From NCBI GenBank assembly GCA_037128705.1, contig JBAXVX010000011.1, forward strand, positions 1-64,000: 64,000 nt of DNA. Reading direction: 5' to 3'. The translations under genes were made by a program, and so were the position numbers. Within the stretch, counting starts at the first letter, position 1. Every line of letters begins with the position of its first letter. This stretch comes from CAIVAT01 sp037128705 (GTDB lineage: Bacteria > Bacteroidota > Bacteroidia > Bacteroidales > FEN-979). This document shows, one piece after another, positions 24,308-33,612 of this stretch. The notes under the pieces are model-generated. The model had not been told where the DNA came from. It worked only from the letters and a program-made list of their open reading frames with translations, and did not search any database.

Positions 24308-27118
24308 TCAAGGTCTCATGATTACCTTCACCTCATTGCCCTGCTCAAGTGTTTTCTTTGCATAATCATGAACGGACTTAACGTTCAAGGCCTTTACCAT
24401 ATTGTCAAAACCAGTCAGATAATCCAATCCGTTAAGATAATAATCAGAAAGGATACTGACCCAAAAAGTGTTTTCTTTCAAATCCTCTGAACGTTGTTTG
24501 AGGAAATACTCTTTTGCCTTTTGCAGGTCGGTTTCAGTGGGACCGTTACCAACCAGGTTGGTTACTTCCCGCTGAACAATGCCAACCAGTTTATCGGCTT
24601 TAACAGGATCAGTATCGAAGCTCACAGTGAGGAGAAACATGGACACAGGATAATTTTCCAGTGAATAGGATGTCCTTACGCTGTAAGCGCCACCTTCATC
24701 TTCGCGGATTGATTGGACATACCGAAGCTCAAGAATATGTCGGATGGCAGCACCCATCAATTTATCGTTGGGCGAATAGGTACAGGTGCCATTCAGGTTG
24801 AAGAATATCGAAGTACGCGGAGTTCTATTCTCCCGTCTGAAATCATTGATCACCTTGCCCCTGGGAGGCCTGATTCCATCATCCTTTGCGGTTTCACTGC
24901 GTTTTTCGGTCGGCAGTGATGCGAGATATTTTTCAAATAACGGCTTAGTCAGATCGGGATTGACCTTACCGACAATGATGAAGGTGAAATTACCCGGATC
25001 TGCAAATCGTTCCCTGTATATTGTTTGAATCTTCTCCAGGTTTACATCATCAAGCAACTGGTATGACAGTGGCACCGCACGCGGGTTGTGATTGCTCATC
25101 ATCACCTCTATGGTATCATTCATGGCTGTTCTCGGCTCAGAAGCTGCATTGATGTAACTCGATTTCACCTTTTCCATCCATGTCTTATAATCCGTGGCAT
25201 TCCAGCGGGGATTGGTAAAATAAAGGTGAATGAGCTGGAGTGCAGTTTCCAGATCTTTCGGTGAAGTTCGGGAAGTCATCAGTTCCTGGTCATTGGTTAA
25301 TCCAAGCGAAACACTGGCCCGTTTTCCTGCCATCATTTTATTCAGGTCGGTTCGTGAAAAACTCCCGATCCCCATCTGGTTAATAGCGTCGCCGAAAAGT
25401 TCAGCCGAATGAAGCAGGTCCTGCGGCAACAGGGAGGTCCCTCCCTGGGAATAACCACGCAGCATCAATTCATCCTCCTTGAACTCAGTGGGTTTAAATA
25501 GGATCCTCATCCCGTTCGACAAAACCCATTCAGTGGTCCCCAGGGTTGGATTGGAGGAAGTTTTCAACACTTTGCCAGGTTTAGGATCCTGGTCCATGAG
25601 CTTTTTTCCTGCCAGGACATCCAAATATGGTTCGATCTTCGAGCTCTTATACGTATCCAGCACGGTCTTGATCTCAGCGCTTGAAGGAAGGGTGATCCCG
25701 GGTTTGTCGGGCCCGGTGATGGTGATTACCTGATTGTCGTTCCTGACATATTTCCGGGTCTCCTTGTTTACCTCTTCCAGCGAGATACCAGGCATCATGG
25801 ACTGGGCGAACGTGTATTCAAATTCGATCCCCGGATTGGGATTATTGTTGAGAAAATAGGAAATATTCGCGGAAACCAGTTCGCGGTTTTTCCTTTTGTC
25901 GCGTTCCATGTAACGTGATTCATAGTTTCGCATCAGGTCGGCTTTGGCCCGTTCAAATTCAGGGGGTGTGAACCCAAACCGGTTCATTCTTTCCATTTCG
26001 GTTAATAGAGCAGTCAACGCTTTGATGGATTCGTTGTTGGCGGACTGGGCCATCCCGATAAAGGCATCTTTTGTCCTGGTATAGGGTCCATAGTAACACC
26101 GGGCAAAGAGGAAAGGAGGATTCTCCTTGTTTGCAAGTTCGCTCATGCGCTGTCCGAACATGGAGTTGATTAGACTTCGCATGATCTGCCGGCGCATGTA
26201 TTCAAGGTTTTTGTCGCTGTCCTTGATGGCGTCATGTTTATAATATACATTGACCAGGGTTGCTGTAGCCTCCTTGTCTGTTGCTGTTCCTATCAACGGC
26301 TCCGTGTTATCGGGTAAACCATATTCTTCTTTGAGCGTTGGGTTTTGCACTGCAGGAATGGCCCCGAAGATTTTTTTGATCTTCGCTTCCATCACATTTG
26401 CATCAAAATCGCCAACCACGATGATTGCCTGCAAGTCAGGCCTGTACCATTTTTTATAGAAGTTTTTAATGGTTTCATATTTAAAATGGTTGATCACAGC
26501 GGTATCGCCGATCACATTCCTCAGGGCATACTTTGACCCCTTGTAAATGACCGGAGCCAATTCGTTGCTCATGCGTTCACTGGCCGATCCGTACATACGC
26601 CATTCCTCACGGATGACGCCACGTTCCAAATCAATTTCCCCGGGCAGAAAGGAGATATATCCCGACCAGTCATGGAGGACCAGCAGCGCGGTATCGATGA
26701 TTCCCTCGCGCAGGAGCGGCACATTTGACAGATTATACACTGTACGTTCGAGACCGGTGGAGGCATTGACATTGGTCCCGAATTTCACACCGATGGTGGC
26801 GAGATAATCGAGGATTCCCTTTTTCGGAAAATTTTCTGTTCCGTTAAAGGCCATATGTTCGGTAAAGTGTGCAAGTCCGTTCTGATCATCGTCTTCGAGA
26901 ATAGCCCCAACATTATGTGCAATGTAGAATTCTCCGCGTTTTTCAGGCAGGTTATTGACCCGGATAAAATAGTGCATGCCATTTTCAAGTACACCGGTCT
27001 TCACCTTCGGATCAAGTGGCGGCATTTGCTTGAGATCAAATTCTTGTCCGAAGGACCATGATACAAGGCAAAAAATCATGGTCAGCGTTAGTCCGAAACG
27101 CAGAAAGAAAGTTTTCAT
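24308..27118 (-). CDS. M16 family zinc metalloprotease (pitrilysin type, two fused halves)
   Basis: An exported protease of 936 residues. I start at the ATG at 27118, which directly precedes the signal peptide (MKTFFLRFGLTLTMIFCLVSWSFGQ). An upstream in-frame start at 27223 would overlap the acyl-CoA ligase gene and put 35 unrelated residues before the signal. The inverted zinc motif HFTEH (GLAHFTEHMAFNGTENFP) lies in the N-terminal half. The second M16 half lacks the motif, as usual for this PqqL-like class of about 930 residues. It probably degrades peptides in the periplasm. It starts 29 bp after the stop of the acyl-CoA ligase, on the same strand. Confidence 0.92.
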   Translation of the reverse strand: MKTFFLRFGLTLTMIFCLVSWSFGQEFDLKQMPPLDPKVKTGVLENGMHYFIRVNNLPEKRGEFYIAHNVGAILEDDDQNGLAHFTEHMAFNGTENFPKKGILDYLATIGVKFGTNVNASTGLERTVYNLSNVPLLREGIIDTALLVLHDWSGYISFLPGEIDLERGVIREEWRMYGSASERMSNELAPVIYKGSKYALRNVIGDTAVINHFKYETIKNFYKKWYRPDLQAIIVVGDFDANVMEAKIKKIFGAIPAVQNPTLKEEYGLPDNTEPLIGTATDKEATATLVNVYYKHDAIKDSDKNLEYMRRQIMRSLINSMFGQRMSELANKENPPFLFARCYYGPYTRTKDAFIGMAQSANNESIKALTALLTEMERMNRFGFTPPEFERAKADLMRNYESRYMERDKRKNRELVSANISYFLNNNPNPGIEFEYTFAQSMMPGISLEEVNKETRKYVRNDNQVITITGPDKPGITLPSSAEIKTVLDTYKSSKIEPYLDVLAGKKLMDQDPKPGKVLKTSSNPTLGTTEWVLSNGMRILFKPTEFKEDELMLRGYSQGGTSLLPQDLLHSAELFGDAINQMGIGSFSRTDLNKMMAGKRASVSLGLTNDQELMTSRTSPKDLETALQLIHLYFTNPRWNATDYKTWMEKVKSSYINAASEPRTAMNDTIEVMMSNHNPRAVPLSYQLLDDVNLEKIQTIYRERFADPGNFTFIIVGKVNPDLTKPLFEKYLASLPTEKRSETAKDDGIRPPRGKVINDFRRENRTPRTSIFFNLNGTCTYSPNDKLMGAAIRHILELRYVQSIREDEGGAYSVRTSYSLENYPVSMFLLTVSFDTDPVKADKLVGIVQREVTNLVGNGPTETDLQKAKEYFLKQRSEDLKENTFWVSILSDYYLNGLDYLTGFDNMVKALNVKSVHDYAKKTLEQGNEVKVIMRP

Positions 27119-27146
27119 AAGGGATTGGAATTTAAAGTGTAAACAG

Positions 27147-28784
27147 TTACTGGTACAAAAACCTTTTGATGCTCCTTTTTGGGGTTTTTTCAAACTCCGA
27201 CTGAACAATTTCAAAATCAGCAATGCGGATATATTTTGGCATATGATGATTCAGATCGTGAATATATCCTTTGAAAATTTCAGGAAGTTGCTCCCGGGTA
27301 GCACCTGCTTTTTCGAGGGCATCAAAGTCAGGACAGATTAAGGCAACAAGTTTATGATCCCGTTCAATTACCAGGGATTCCATTACCATGAAACGGTTGT
27401 TGAGCACGGCCTCAATCTCTTCAGGATAGATGTTTTTTCCGGAGGAACCGAGGATCATACTTTTACTCCGGCCTTTGATATGGATATTCCGATGATGATC
27501 CATCACACCAAGGTCGCCTGAATGAAGCCATCCCGATTCATCCAGAACAGCTTTTGTTGCACTTTCGTTTTTGTAATACCCCAACATGACATGGTTTCCA
27601 CGCATCAGTATTTCCCCTGACCGGTGTTGCGGGTCATCAGAATCGATGCGGACTTCGAGTTCATCCACTGCCCGTCCCGAAGCCCCCAGTTGAGTTGTAT
27701 CCCACGAAGCATACGATATGAGCGGACCACATTCGGTCATGCCGTAGCCGACGGTAAAGGGGAAATTCATCTTTTTAAAGAATCGTTCGGCCTGTGCATT
27801 GAAAGGAGCGCCTCCGATCACAAGTTCACGGAAATTTCCACCGAAAAAAGCGACCATTTTATTTTTGATCTTCTTGTAAATCAACTTATTGACGATCGGG
27901 ATATTGATCAACACCTTGATGGCTGGTTTCCGCAACGCCGGAATGATCTGTGATTTAAATATCTTTTCGATCACCAGGGGAACTGAAAGGATCAGGGCAG
28001 GGCGGATCTCCTGGAATGCCTGCATGATTATTTTCGGAGAAGGAGTCTTGGTTAGAAAGGTGATGTCACAGCCAAGGCTGAAAGGAAACAGAAACTCAAA
28101 AGCACAGCCATAGGTATGCGCCAATGGAAGAAAGGAGAGAATTTTATCCCGTGGATTTAACGGCATGTTCCGGTGGGCATACAAAATATTGCCCAGCAGG
28201 CTCTTATGCTGCAGCACCACTCCTTTGGAAAATCCGGTGGTGCCCGAAGTATAGCTGATGACAGCGATATCTTCAGCATCAGATGAAGGAAAGCTGATCA
28301 TTTCTGATCTGATGCCTGATGCGGGTATCCCGATTCCGGATAACAGCATTGCGTTTGCATCCCGGGAAAAAAGGATGGAATCATCCTGGACTTTCAGGAT
28401 ATATCTGAGCTGGGGCATGGCCTCCTGGTCGAGATCCTTAAAAATCGTATCTTCCACAAACAGGATGACCGAATCGGAATGGGTGACAATGTAGTGAATA
28501 TCAGCCGATTTAAAATCGGGAAGAATTGGTACGACAACAGCGCCATAGGTTATTGTTGCCAGGTATATCATGCACCAATGGGCTGAATTCTTGCCCAATA
28601 ATGCTACATGATCTCCTTTTTGAATTCCCGCTGCCTTGAAAATTGAATGAACTTTTACGATCCGTGTGCCAATGGCTTCATACGTAAAAGACTCACCACC
28701 ATAGTCGGAAAGTGCGGTAAGTTCCCAGTTGTCGCGTATGGCTGTCTCAAAAAGTGCAATCAGATTCTTGGAATTGGAACTCAT
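27147..28784 (-). CDS. Long-chain acyl-CoA synthetase (AMP-forming)
   Basis: A 545-residue ANL-superfamily enzyme that activates a carboxylic acid, probably a fatty acid, to its CoA thioester through an acyl-adenylate. The P-loop AMP motif ISYTSGTTGFSKG, the A5-type motif GYGMTECGP and the A7/A8 region WLHSGDLG ... IKGRSKSMI are visible. The catalytic lysine region KTPKRSIKR is at the very C-terminus. Length matches FadD-like enzymes. It is upstream of, and probably co-transcribed with, the M16 protease, but a functional link is not evident. Confidence 0.9.
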   Translation of the reverse strand: MSSNSKNLIALFETAIRDNWELTALSDYGGESFTYEAIGTRIVKVHSIFKAAGIQKGDHVALLGKNSAHWCMIYLATITYGAVVVPILPDFKSADIHYIVTHSDSVILFVEDTIFKDLDQEAMPQLRYILKVQDDSILFSRDANAMLLSGIGIPASGIRSEMISFPSSDAEDIAVISYTSGTTGFSKGVVLQHKSLLGNILYAHRNMPLNPRDKILSFLPLAHTYGCAFEFLFPFSLGCDITFLTKTPSPKIIMQAFQEIRPALILSVPLVIEKIFKSQIIPALRKPAIKVLINIPIVNKLIYKKIKNKMVAFFGGNFRELVIGGAPFNAQAERFFKKMNFPFTVGYGMTECGPLISYASWDTTQLGASGRAVDELEVRIDSDDPQHRSGEILMRGNHVMLGYYKNESATKAVLDESGWLHSGDLGVMDHHRNIHIKGRSKSMILGSSGKNIYPEEIEAVLNNRFMVMESLVIERDHKLVALICPDFDALEKAGATREQLPEIFKGYIHDLNHHMPKYIRIADFEIVQSEFEKTPKRSIKRFLYQ

Positions 28785-28873
28785 AGGGGTATCGTTTGAA
28801 GAGCACTAAGTTCTAAAAAATTCCTGTTAATGAGTGATTTTTATAAAAAAATGTTAGGGATAATTTGTAATCT

Positions 28874-28904
28874 GTTGATTTTACCTCAAGATGATTTAAG
28901 TTTG
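28874..28904 (+). promoter_or_regulatory. Bacteroidota promoter for the 28928 gene
   Basis: GTTG (28874-28877), 19-bp spacer, TAAGTTTG (28897-28904). The -7 element is an exact TAnnTTTG. The leader would be about 18 nt. Confidence 0.6.
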
Positions 28905-28927
28905 TAGTTCCTATAAAAACTTCAACC

Positions 28928-29293
28928 ATGAAAAAATTTTTGTATTGGTCCGCCACCATCCTGGTCATTGCGCTGACTGTTTTTATTTACTGGAAATACT
29001 TTTACACCTATGGAGAAGGTTACCGCGCGGGATTGTTGCAGAAATTTTCCTATAAGGGGACGATCTTCAAAACGTATGAAGGAGAGATGATCCTGAGCAG
29101 CATCAAAAGTAACCAGGATGTCTCCCTGGCTTCAGAAAAATTCTTTTTTTCGGTAGAAGATAAAAATGTGGCGAATACGATCCTTCATCTTGAAGGATTT
29201 ATGGTAGTTGTGCACTACAGAGAAAAAAATGGAATTCTTCCCTGGCAGGGGGATACAAAATACCTGGTGGATAGTATCAAGGTGCAGAAATAG
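28928..29293 (+). CDS. Small membrane-anchored protein of unknown function
   Basis: A 121-residue protein with one N-terminal membrane segment or uncleaved signal (MKKFLYWSATILVIALTVFIYW). The soluble part of about 95 residues has the pattern GEGYRAGLLQKFSYKGTIFKTYEGE...FFFSV. Close relatives occur widely in Bacteroidota, where they are often mislabelled 6-phosphogluconate dehydrogenase; I see no nucleotide-binding motif. It is a single gene with its own promoter, and its function is unknown. Confidence 0.75.
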   Translation: MKKFLYWSATILVIALTVFIYWKYFYTYGEGYRAGLLQKFSYKGTIFKTYEGEMILSSIKSNQDVSLASEKFFFSVEDKNVANTILHLEGFMVVVHYREKNGILPWQGDTKYLVDSIKVQK

Positions 29294-29420
29294 GCAATCC
29301 CTTTAACAGATAGATCAAGAGAAGTTAGTCCCCGGTTCCGGGATTGGTTTTATAAGAAATCGGTGAAATAGGCATGCCAGTCGCCGTAATACCTGTAATT
29401 ATCGGTTTAAAATTAAGAAT

Positions 29421-29436
29421 TTAGTTGACAAACTAA
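29421..29436. promoter_or_regulatory. Candidate BlaI-type operator
   Basis: Perfect inverted repeat TTAGTT-GACA-AACTAA overlapping the -33 element of the blaI-like gene promoter; TTAGTT occurs again at 29441-29446. BlaI/MecI repressors bind such dyads in their own promoters, so this is the likely autoregulatory site. Confidence 0.55.
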
Positions 29437-29455
29437 GATATTAGTTGTATATTTG
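29425..29455 (+). promoter_or_regulatory. Promoter of the blaI-blaR1-TPR operon
   Basis: TTGA (29425-29428), 19-bp spacer, TATATTTG (29448-29455). The -7 element matches TAnnTTTG exactly. The leader is about 50 nt to the ATG at 29509. Confidence 0.75.
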
Positions 29456-29508
29456 TCTCCTGAATTTTAAGCTGTTCCATCTTTTAATCCTTTACAATTA
29501 TACTAATC

Positions 29509-29922
29509 ATGTCAACCCGGAAAAATACAAGTGATTCCCCATCTTCCCTGACCCGTGCTGAAGAAGAGGTCATGCAGATTCTCTGGAAAATGGAAAAGGG
29601 GATGGTCCATGATTTACTGGAAAAGTTTCCTTATCCCAAGCCGGCCTATAACACCGTGTCGACCATTGTCCGCATCCTTGAGCAGAAAGGTTTTGTGGGG
29701 CACAAGGCCTATGGCAGAACCCATGAATATTTTCCGGTAATTAGCAAGAAAGACTACACGAAATCCTCGTTCAGGGGTTTTATGACTAACTATTTCGGCA
29801 ATTCCTATAATTCACTTGCCTCATTTTTTGCCGCCGAAGAAAAGCTGAGCATTGGTGAACTTGAAGAGATCCAGAACACCATCAACGAGGAGATCAGAAA
29901 ACAGAAGGAGGAGCAGCCATGA
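29509..29922 (+). CDS. blaI: BlaI/MecI/CopY-family transcriptional repressor
   Basis: A 137-residue winged-helix repressor. The core LTRAEEEVMQILWKMEKGMVHDLLEKFPYPKPAYNT is split here as LTRAEEEVMQILW, MVHDLL and PAYNTVSTIVRILEQKGFV, the typical helix-turn-helix and recognition helix. It is followed by YFPVISKKDY and a dimerisation tail. In beta-lactam resistance systems BlaR1 inactivates BlaI; in Bacteroidota many such pairs lack a beta-lactamase and the inducer is unknown. The stop overlaps the next start (ATGA, 29919-29922). Confidence 0.92.
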   Translation: MSTRKNTSDSPSSLTRAEEEVMQILWKMEKGMVHDLLEKFPYPKPAYNTVSTIVRILEQKGFVGHKAYGRTHEYFPVISKKDYTKSSFRGFMTNYFGNSYNSLASFFAAEEKLSIGELEEIQNTINEEIRKQKEEQP

Positions 29923-31256
29923 ACGCATTGCTATCATACCTGTTTGAGTCGACGCTCATCATTTCAGTACTCTTTGCCGTTTACTGGTTCTTCCTGAGAA
30001 GGGATACTTTTTTTCAGATCAACCGCTTTTATATGCTGGCAATGGTGATCATCTCGCTGTTATTTCCTGTAATGCCCATAACCTGGAGCCCTGTTGATCC
30101 GTCCACCCCGGTTGCAGTTTTGCTGGAAACTGTTATCATCAGGCCTGAGATGGTTGAGACAACCATACAGGAACACATGAAATGGATTGAGATCGCAATG
30201 GTGGTCTACTTTTCAGGTGTCCTGATCTTTTTGCTTCGTTTCGGGTTTCAGCTGATCCAGCTTTATTTGATTGCACGCCGGTTCGGAGTCAGGGATCACA
30301 ATGGTCAGCATGTGGTCATGGTCGACCGGGGTTATGCTCCATTCTCCTTTTTTAACCTGGTCTTTATCAACGAATCAATGGTCCCTTCCGGAACTTTAGC
30401 TGCCATTCTTAAGCATGAAAGAATCCATATCAGGCAACTTCATTCTTTTGATCTGATCCTGATCGAACTGGTCACCATTCTGCAATGGTTTAACCCTGTC
30501 ATATGGATGGCCAGCCGCGAAATGAAAAGCATCCATGAATACCTGGCTGATGAAGGCGTTCTGCAGAACGGTATCAGCCGCCCTACATACCAGCAAATGA
30601 TCCTCGATGAAACCATGGGCATCCAGGTTAATGCGCTGACCAATAATTTTAATTTTTCATTACTTAAAAAACGTATAGCCATGATGACAAAACCAAAATC
30701 AAAAACATGGGCAAAAGGCAAGGTGTTGATAGCATTGCCTGTTCTGCTGATGTTGCTGTTTATGATCACTGCGCGTTCATTCAGCACTTCAATAGACAAA
30801 TTTGTTCCCGAAAAGCTGATATTAACCCCGGCTCTTTCAGTAAATGAACCGGTAATCCAGGATAAAGCAAAACAGAAAACCGAAATAAAATATGTAGCTG
30901 TTGATACATCAAAGTCAGTGCATAAATCAGTGGAGAAAATGCCTTCCTTTTGCGGATCAGATGATGCCCTGATTAAATTCCTGGTTGAGAATCTCAAATA
31001 CCCCGAGGCTGCAAAAAAGAATAATATCCAGGGGAAAGTGTTCGTGAATTTCATTGTGCGGGCCGATGGTTCAGTTACAGATGTAAAAGTTATGAAGGGA
31101 ATCGGCGGCGGATGTGATGAAGAGGCTGTGCGGGTTGTTAAACTCATGCCCAAATGGACTCCTGGAATGAACAAAGGAAAAGCGGTTGATGTGGCGTATG
31201 TTCTTCCTATCAAATTTGCCCTGGAGGCTGATAAGAAAACGGAGACGAAAAAATAG
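29919..31256 (+). CDS. BlaR1-type M56 membrane protease with C-terminal TonB domain
   Basis: A 445-residue membrane protein. Four hydrophobic segments are visible at about 5-25, 35-52, 90-112 and 268-288. The cytoplasmic-loop zinc motif HERIH (HExxH) with downstream LIELVTILQWFNPVIW is the M56 signature. After the last TM comes a periplasmic region and a TonB C-terminal domain (FLVENLKYPEAAKKNNIQGK ... FIVRADGSVTDVKV ... LPIKF), in place of the penicillin-binding sensor of true BlaR1. It is translationally coupled to the BlaI-like repressor, so it probably senses an envelope signal and relieves repression by proteolysis (inference from the family). Confidence 0.9.
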   Translation: MNALLSYLFESTLIISVLFAVYWFFLRRDTFFQINRFYMLAMVIISLLFPVMPITWSPVDPSTPVAVLLETVIIRPEMVETTIQEHMKWIEIAMVVYFSGVLIFLLRFGFQLIQLYLIARRFGVRDHNGQHVVMVDRGYAPFSFFNLVFINESMVPSGTLAAILKHERIHIRQLHSFDLILIELVTILQWFNPVIWMASREMKSIHEYLADEGVLQNGISRPTYQQMILDETMGIQVNALTNNFNFSLLKKRIAMMTKPKSKTWAKGKVLIALPVLLMLLFMITARSFSTSIDKFVPEKLILTPALSVNEPVIQDKAKQKTEIKYVAVDTSKSVHKSVEKMPSFCGSDDALIKFLVENLKYPEAAKKNNIQGKVFVNFIVRADGSVTDVKVMKGIGGGCDEEAVRVVKLMPKWTPGMNKGKAVDVAYVLPIKFALEADKKTETKK

Positions 31257-31262
31257 TCACTG

Positions 31263-32582
31263 ATGAGACGCCCTCTTTGGATACTTGGAATCCTGCTCTT
31301 CATTTGCCACGGAATATCTGCACAGGAGAGTGATCCGGTGAAACAGGTAAAATCACTCTTGGAAGTATGCCAGTTCAGCCAGGCCGCCAACCTGGCTGAA
31401 CAATTTTTAAAACAGGATAGTACCCGCGCCGATCTGTTATTCCTGGAGGGCCAGGCCCTGGCGGCAGAATTTCAGTACAGGGAAGCCATAGCAGCACTCC
31501 GCAAGGCACAACGATCCGACAGTACAAATATTAAAGTATTGAATGAACTCGTTGAAGTCTACCGGCAGTCTGGAGATGCCGACCAGGCCATTGCCACCAG
31601 CCGGAAAATATGCGCACTAGCCCCGGAAAACCGTTATTTCAGTCTTCAACTGGCAAACCTTTATTATTCGGAAGAGGATTACCGGCAGGCATTGAAGGTA
31701 CTTTTACCCCTTTATTTGTCCGACTCATCCTCATTCTTCGTGGCCAAACAGATGGGCAATTGCTACAACGAGCTGAAGCGGTCGGACTCGGCCATCAGGT
31801 ATTACAGGCGGGCCTTACGAATCATCCCTTACGATCCTTATGTAACCGGTAAACTTGTCAATGTGCTGATCCGAGAGGATAACATTGCCATGGCCCTTTA
31901 CTGGACCCAGTTCTACCTTGCAAAGGATTCAACCCATATCCCCATCCTGAAACAAAGCGGCTATTGCTATTACCTGCTGATCGATTTCAGATTGTCTGCA
32001 AGGCAATTGAGTAAGGTTGTCCTGCTTGGAGACTCATCCAAGTTCACCATGAAATACCTTGGATTATCCTATTACAAGCAGGAAAAATATGATTCGGCCG
32101 CCCCATTATTCCGGGCTGCATTCCGCAGCGATACAACCGATGCTGAGGTGTGCTTTTATTATGGCGTTTCAGCATACCGTTCGCTGGCAATTGATACAGG
32201 ACTGGTTTACCTGAAAAGGACACTCAGGTTGCTGATGCCCCCCGGACAGTTTCTGTCGACCTTATATGCTGAACTTGCCGGTGCCTATACCGACAGCGGG
32301 GAAGCCGATACGGCCGTGGTCCTGCTCCGGAAAGCGCTGGAGCTGAACCCGGGAAACAATACGCTTCGTTTTAAGATCGCCTACCAATATGATTACCATC
32401 TCCGGAAACCCAATGAAGGGTTGCCCTATTACAGGGAATTTCTTAAAAACGATGTTCCCGGGGCAACGCTGATTACAAACCTTTCGCAGCAGGTCTCCTA
32501 CAGCGACTATGCAAAAAACCGGATCAATGAGATAACCGTAACCGGAAAGAAGAAAATAAATAAGAGAATGCAGGATCCCTGA
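31263..32582 (+). CDS. Secreted TPR-repeat protein
   Basis: A 439-residue protein with a signal peptide (MRRPLWILGILLFICHGISAQ) and about ten tetratricopeptide-like helical repeats (AANLAEQFLKQDSTRADLLF, YREAIAALRKAQRSDST, DQAIATSRKICALAPEN, SDSAIRYYRRALRIIPYDP, DTAVVLLRKALELNPGN and others). It is probably a periplasmic scaffold. It starts 6 bp after blaR1-like, so it is the third gene and a likely target of the BlaI-type regulation. It ends 1 bp from the convergent hydrolase gene. Confidence 0.85.
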   Translation: MRRPLWILGILLFICHGISAQESDPVKQVKSLLEVCQFSQAANLAEQFLKQDSTRADLLFLEGQALAAEFQYREAIAALRKAQRSDSTNIKVLNELVEVYRQSGDADQAIATSRKICALAPENRYFSLQLANLYYSEEDYRQALKVLLPLYLSDSSSFFVAKQMGNCYNELKRSDSAIRYYRRALRIIPYDPYVTGKLVNVLIREDNIAMALYWTQFYLAKDSTHIPILKQSGYCYYLLIDFRLSARQLSKVVLLGDSSKFTMKYLGLSYYKQEKYDSAAPLFRAAFRSDTTDAEVCFYYGVSAYRSLAIDTGLVYLKRTLRLLMPPGQFLSTLYAELAGAYTDSGEADTAVVLLRKALELNPGNNTLRFKIAYQYDYHLRKPNEGLPYYREFLKNDVPGATLITNLSQQVSYSDYAKNRINEITVTGKKKINKRMQDP

Positions 32583-32583
32583 T

Positions 32584-33531
32584 TTACGGGTTATTCCTGT
32601 CAAGAAATCCGATCAGCATGGCATTAAAGATGGCCGGATGCGTCTCCATAGCCATGTGCCGGGCATCGGGTATTACTTTGAGTTCGATGGAAGGAACTGC
32701 CCTTTTTAACTTCTTTCCGTTTCTCAGCCGGATTGTTTTGTCTTTCTTCCCCCAGATGACAAGCACAGGAAACTGGTCCAGCCCCTTAGCGTCAATGTCC
32801 TGGATTTCATGTGAATTGGCAAGCAGGTTGACCACTGTTTCAGCCGTACCGCTGAGCTGCAGAGGTTCCCAATATCCTTTTACCGTGATGGTATCGGGGA
32901 GGAAACCATAGGTGCTTTTAAGTTCACGTCTAAAATTGTTGAATGAAAGGTACCGGTGTTCTGTATAGGAGAGGAGCAGTTTATTATAGATCGGCTGGTT
33001 GACAAGGCCTACCACTGTAACGTTTACGTTGTTGTTTTTCAGAAAGATCATCCCATCAAGGATGGTGAGGCTTTTTGTGCGGTCGGGTTTCATCAGTGCA
33101 AGAGCTTCCGCTGCGCCGCCGCCCATTGAATGTCCGACTATATTCCATTTTGTCGTATCGGGGCCTTCAATTTTTTCCAGAAGTTTCCAGATTAAACGGC
33201 CACGGTTACTTTGTGACTGGTTGAGTAAGGGATCCCGCTGACTATATCCGAACCCCGGGAGGTCGATTGCAACTACCATGTATCGGGCCGATGCCAGCGA
33301 ATCATAGTTATTCCGCCAGCAAAAGGTCGATCCGCAAAACCCGTGTATTAAAATTACCTTTCCCCTTGGATGAGGGAGCTTATCATTCCAAACCCTGTAA
33401 TGAAAACTTACGCAGTCAACCGTGTCGAAACGGCTGTTTTCAAAAGGCTTCTGCGGGGTCTGGGAGAAAAGTGCAATATTCGGGGTAAAACATAGGAACA
33501 GAATGAGTAACAAAGATTCCCTCAGCCGCAT
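32584..33531 (-). CDS. Exported alpha/beta hydrolase
   Basis: A 315-residue hydrolase. The start is the ATG at 33531, followed by a signal peptide (MRLRESLLLILFLCFTPNIALFSQ). The in-frame ATG at 33552 lies within the -7 promoter box at 33550-33557 and cannot be used from that promoter. Family features are HGFCGSTFCWRNN (oxyanion region), the nucleophile elbow GHSMGGG and a C-terminal catalytic His in PDARHMAMETHP; the acid is probably in VIWGKKD. Substrate unknown. Confidence 0.88.
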   Translation of the reverse strand: MRLRESLLLILFLCFTPNIALFSQTPQKPFENSRFDTVDCVSFHYRVWNDKLPHPRGKVILIHGFCGSTFCWRNNYDSLASARYMVVAIDLPGFGYSQRDPLLNQSQSNRGRLIWKLLEKIEGPDTTKWNIVGHSMGGGAAEALALMKPDRTKSLTILDGMIFLKNNNVNVTVVGLVNQPIYNKLLLSYTEHRYLSFNNFRRELKSTYGFLPDTITVKGYWEPLQLSGTAETVVNLLANSHEIQDIDAKGLDQFPVLVIWGKKDKTIRLRNGKKLKRAVPSIELKVIPDARHMAMETHPAIFNAMLIGFLDRNNP

Positions 33532-33549
33532 AATTGTAGTGTTTGGTCG

Positions 33550-33557
33550 CAAAAATA
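33550..33557 (-). promoter_or_regulatory. -7 element of the alpha/beta hydrolase gene
   Basis: On the minus strand TATTTTTG, an exact TAnnTTTG box, 18 bp from the ATG at 33531. It is divergent from the protease promoter at 33576-33608. Confidence 0.5.
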
Positions 33558-33575
33558 CGTATATTTTTACAACAC

Positions 33576-33608
33576 TTTGAAATTCGATTTCTGATTACGG
33601 TATCTTTG
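33576..33608 (+). promoter_or_regulatory. Promoter of the S41 protease gene, near-leaderless
   Basis: TTTG (33576-33579), 21-bp spacer, TATCTTTG (33601-33608); both elements match consensus. The ATG is at 33613, only 4 bp after the box, so transcription would begin at or within a few bases of the start codon. Confidence 0.7.
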
Positions 33609-33612
33609 CATC

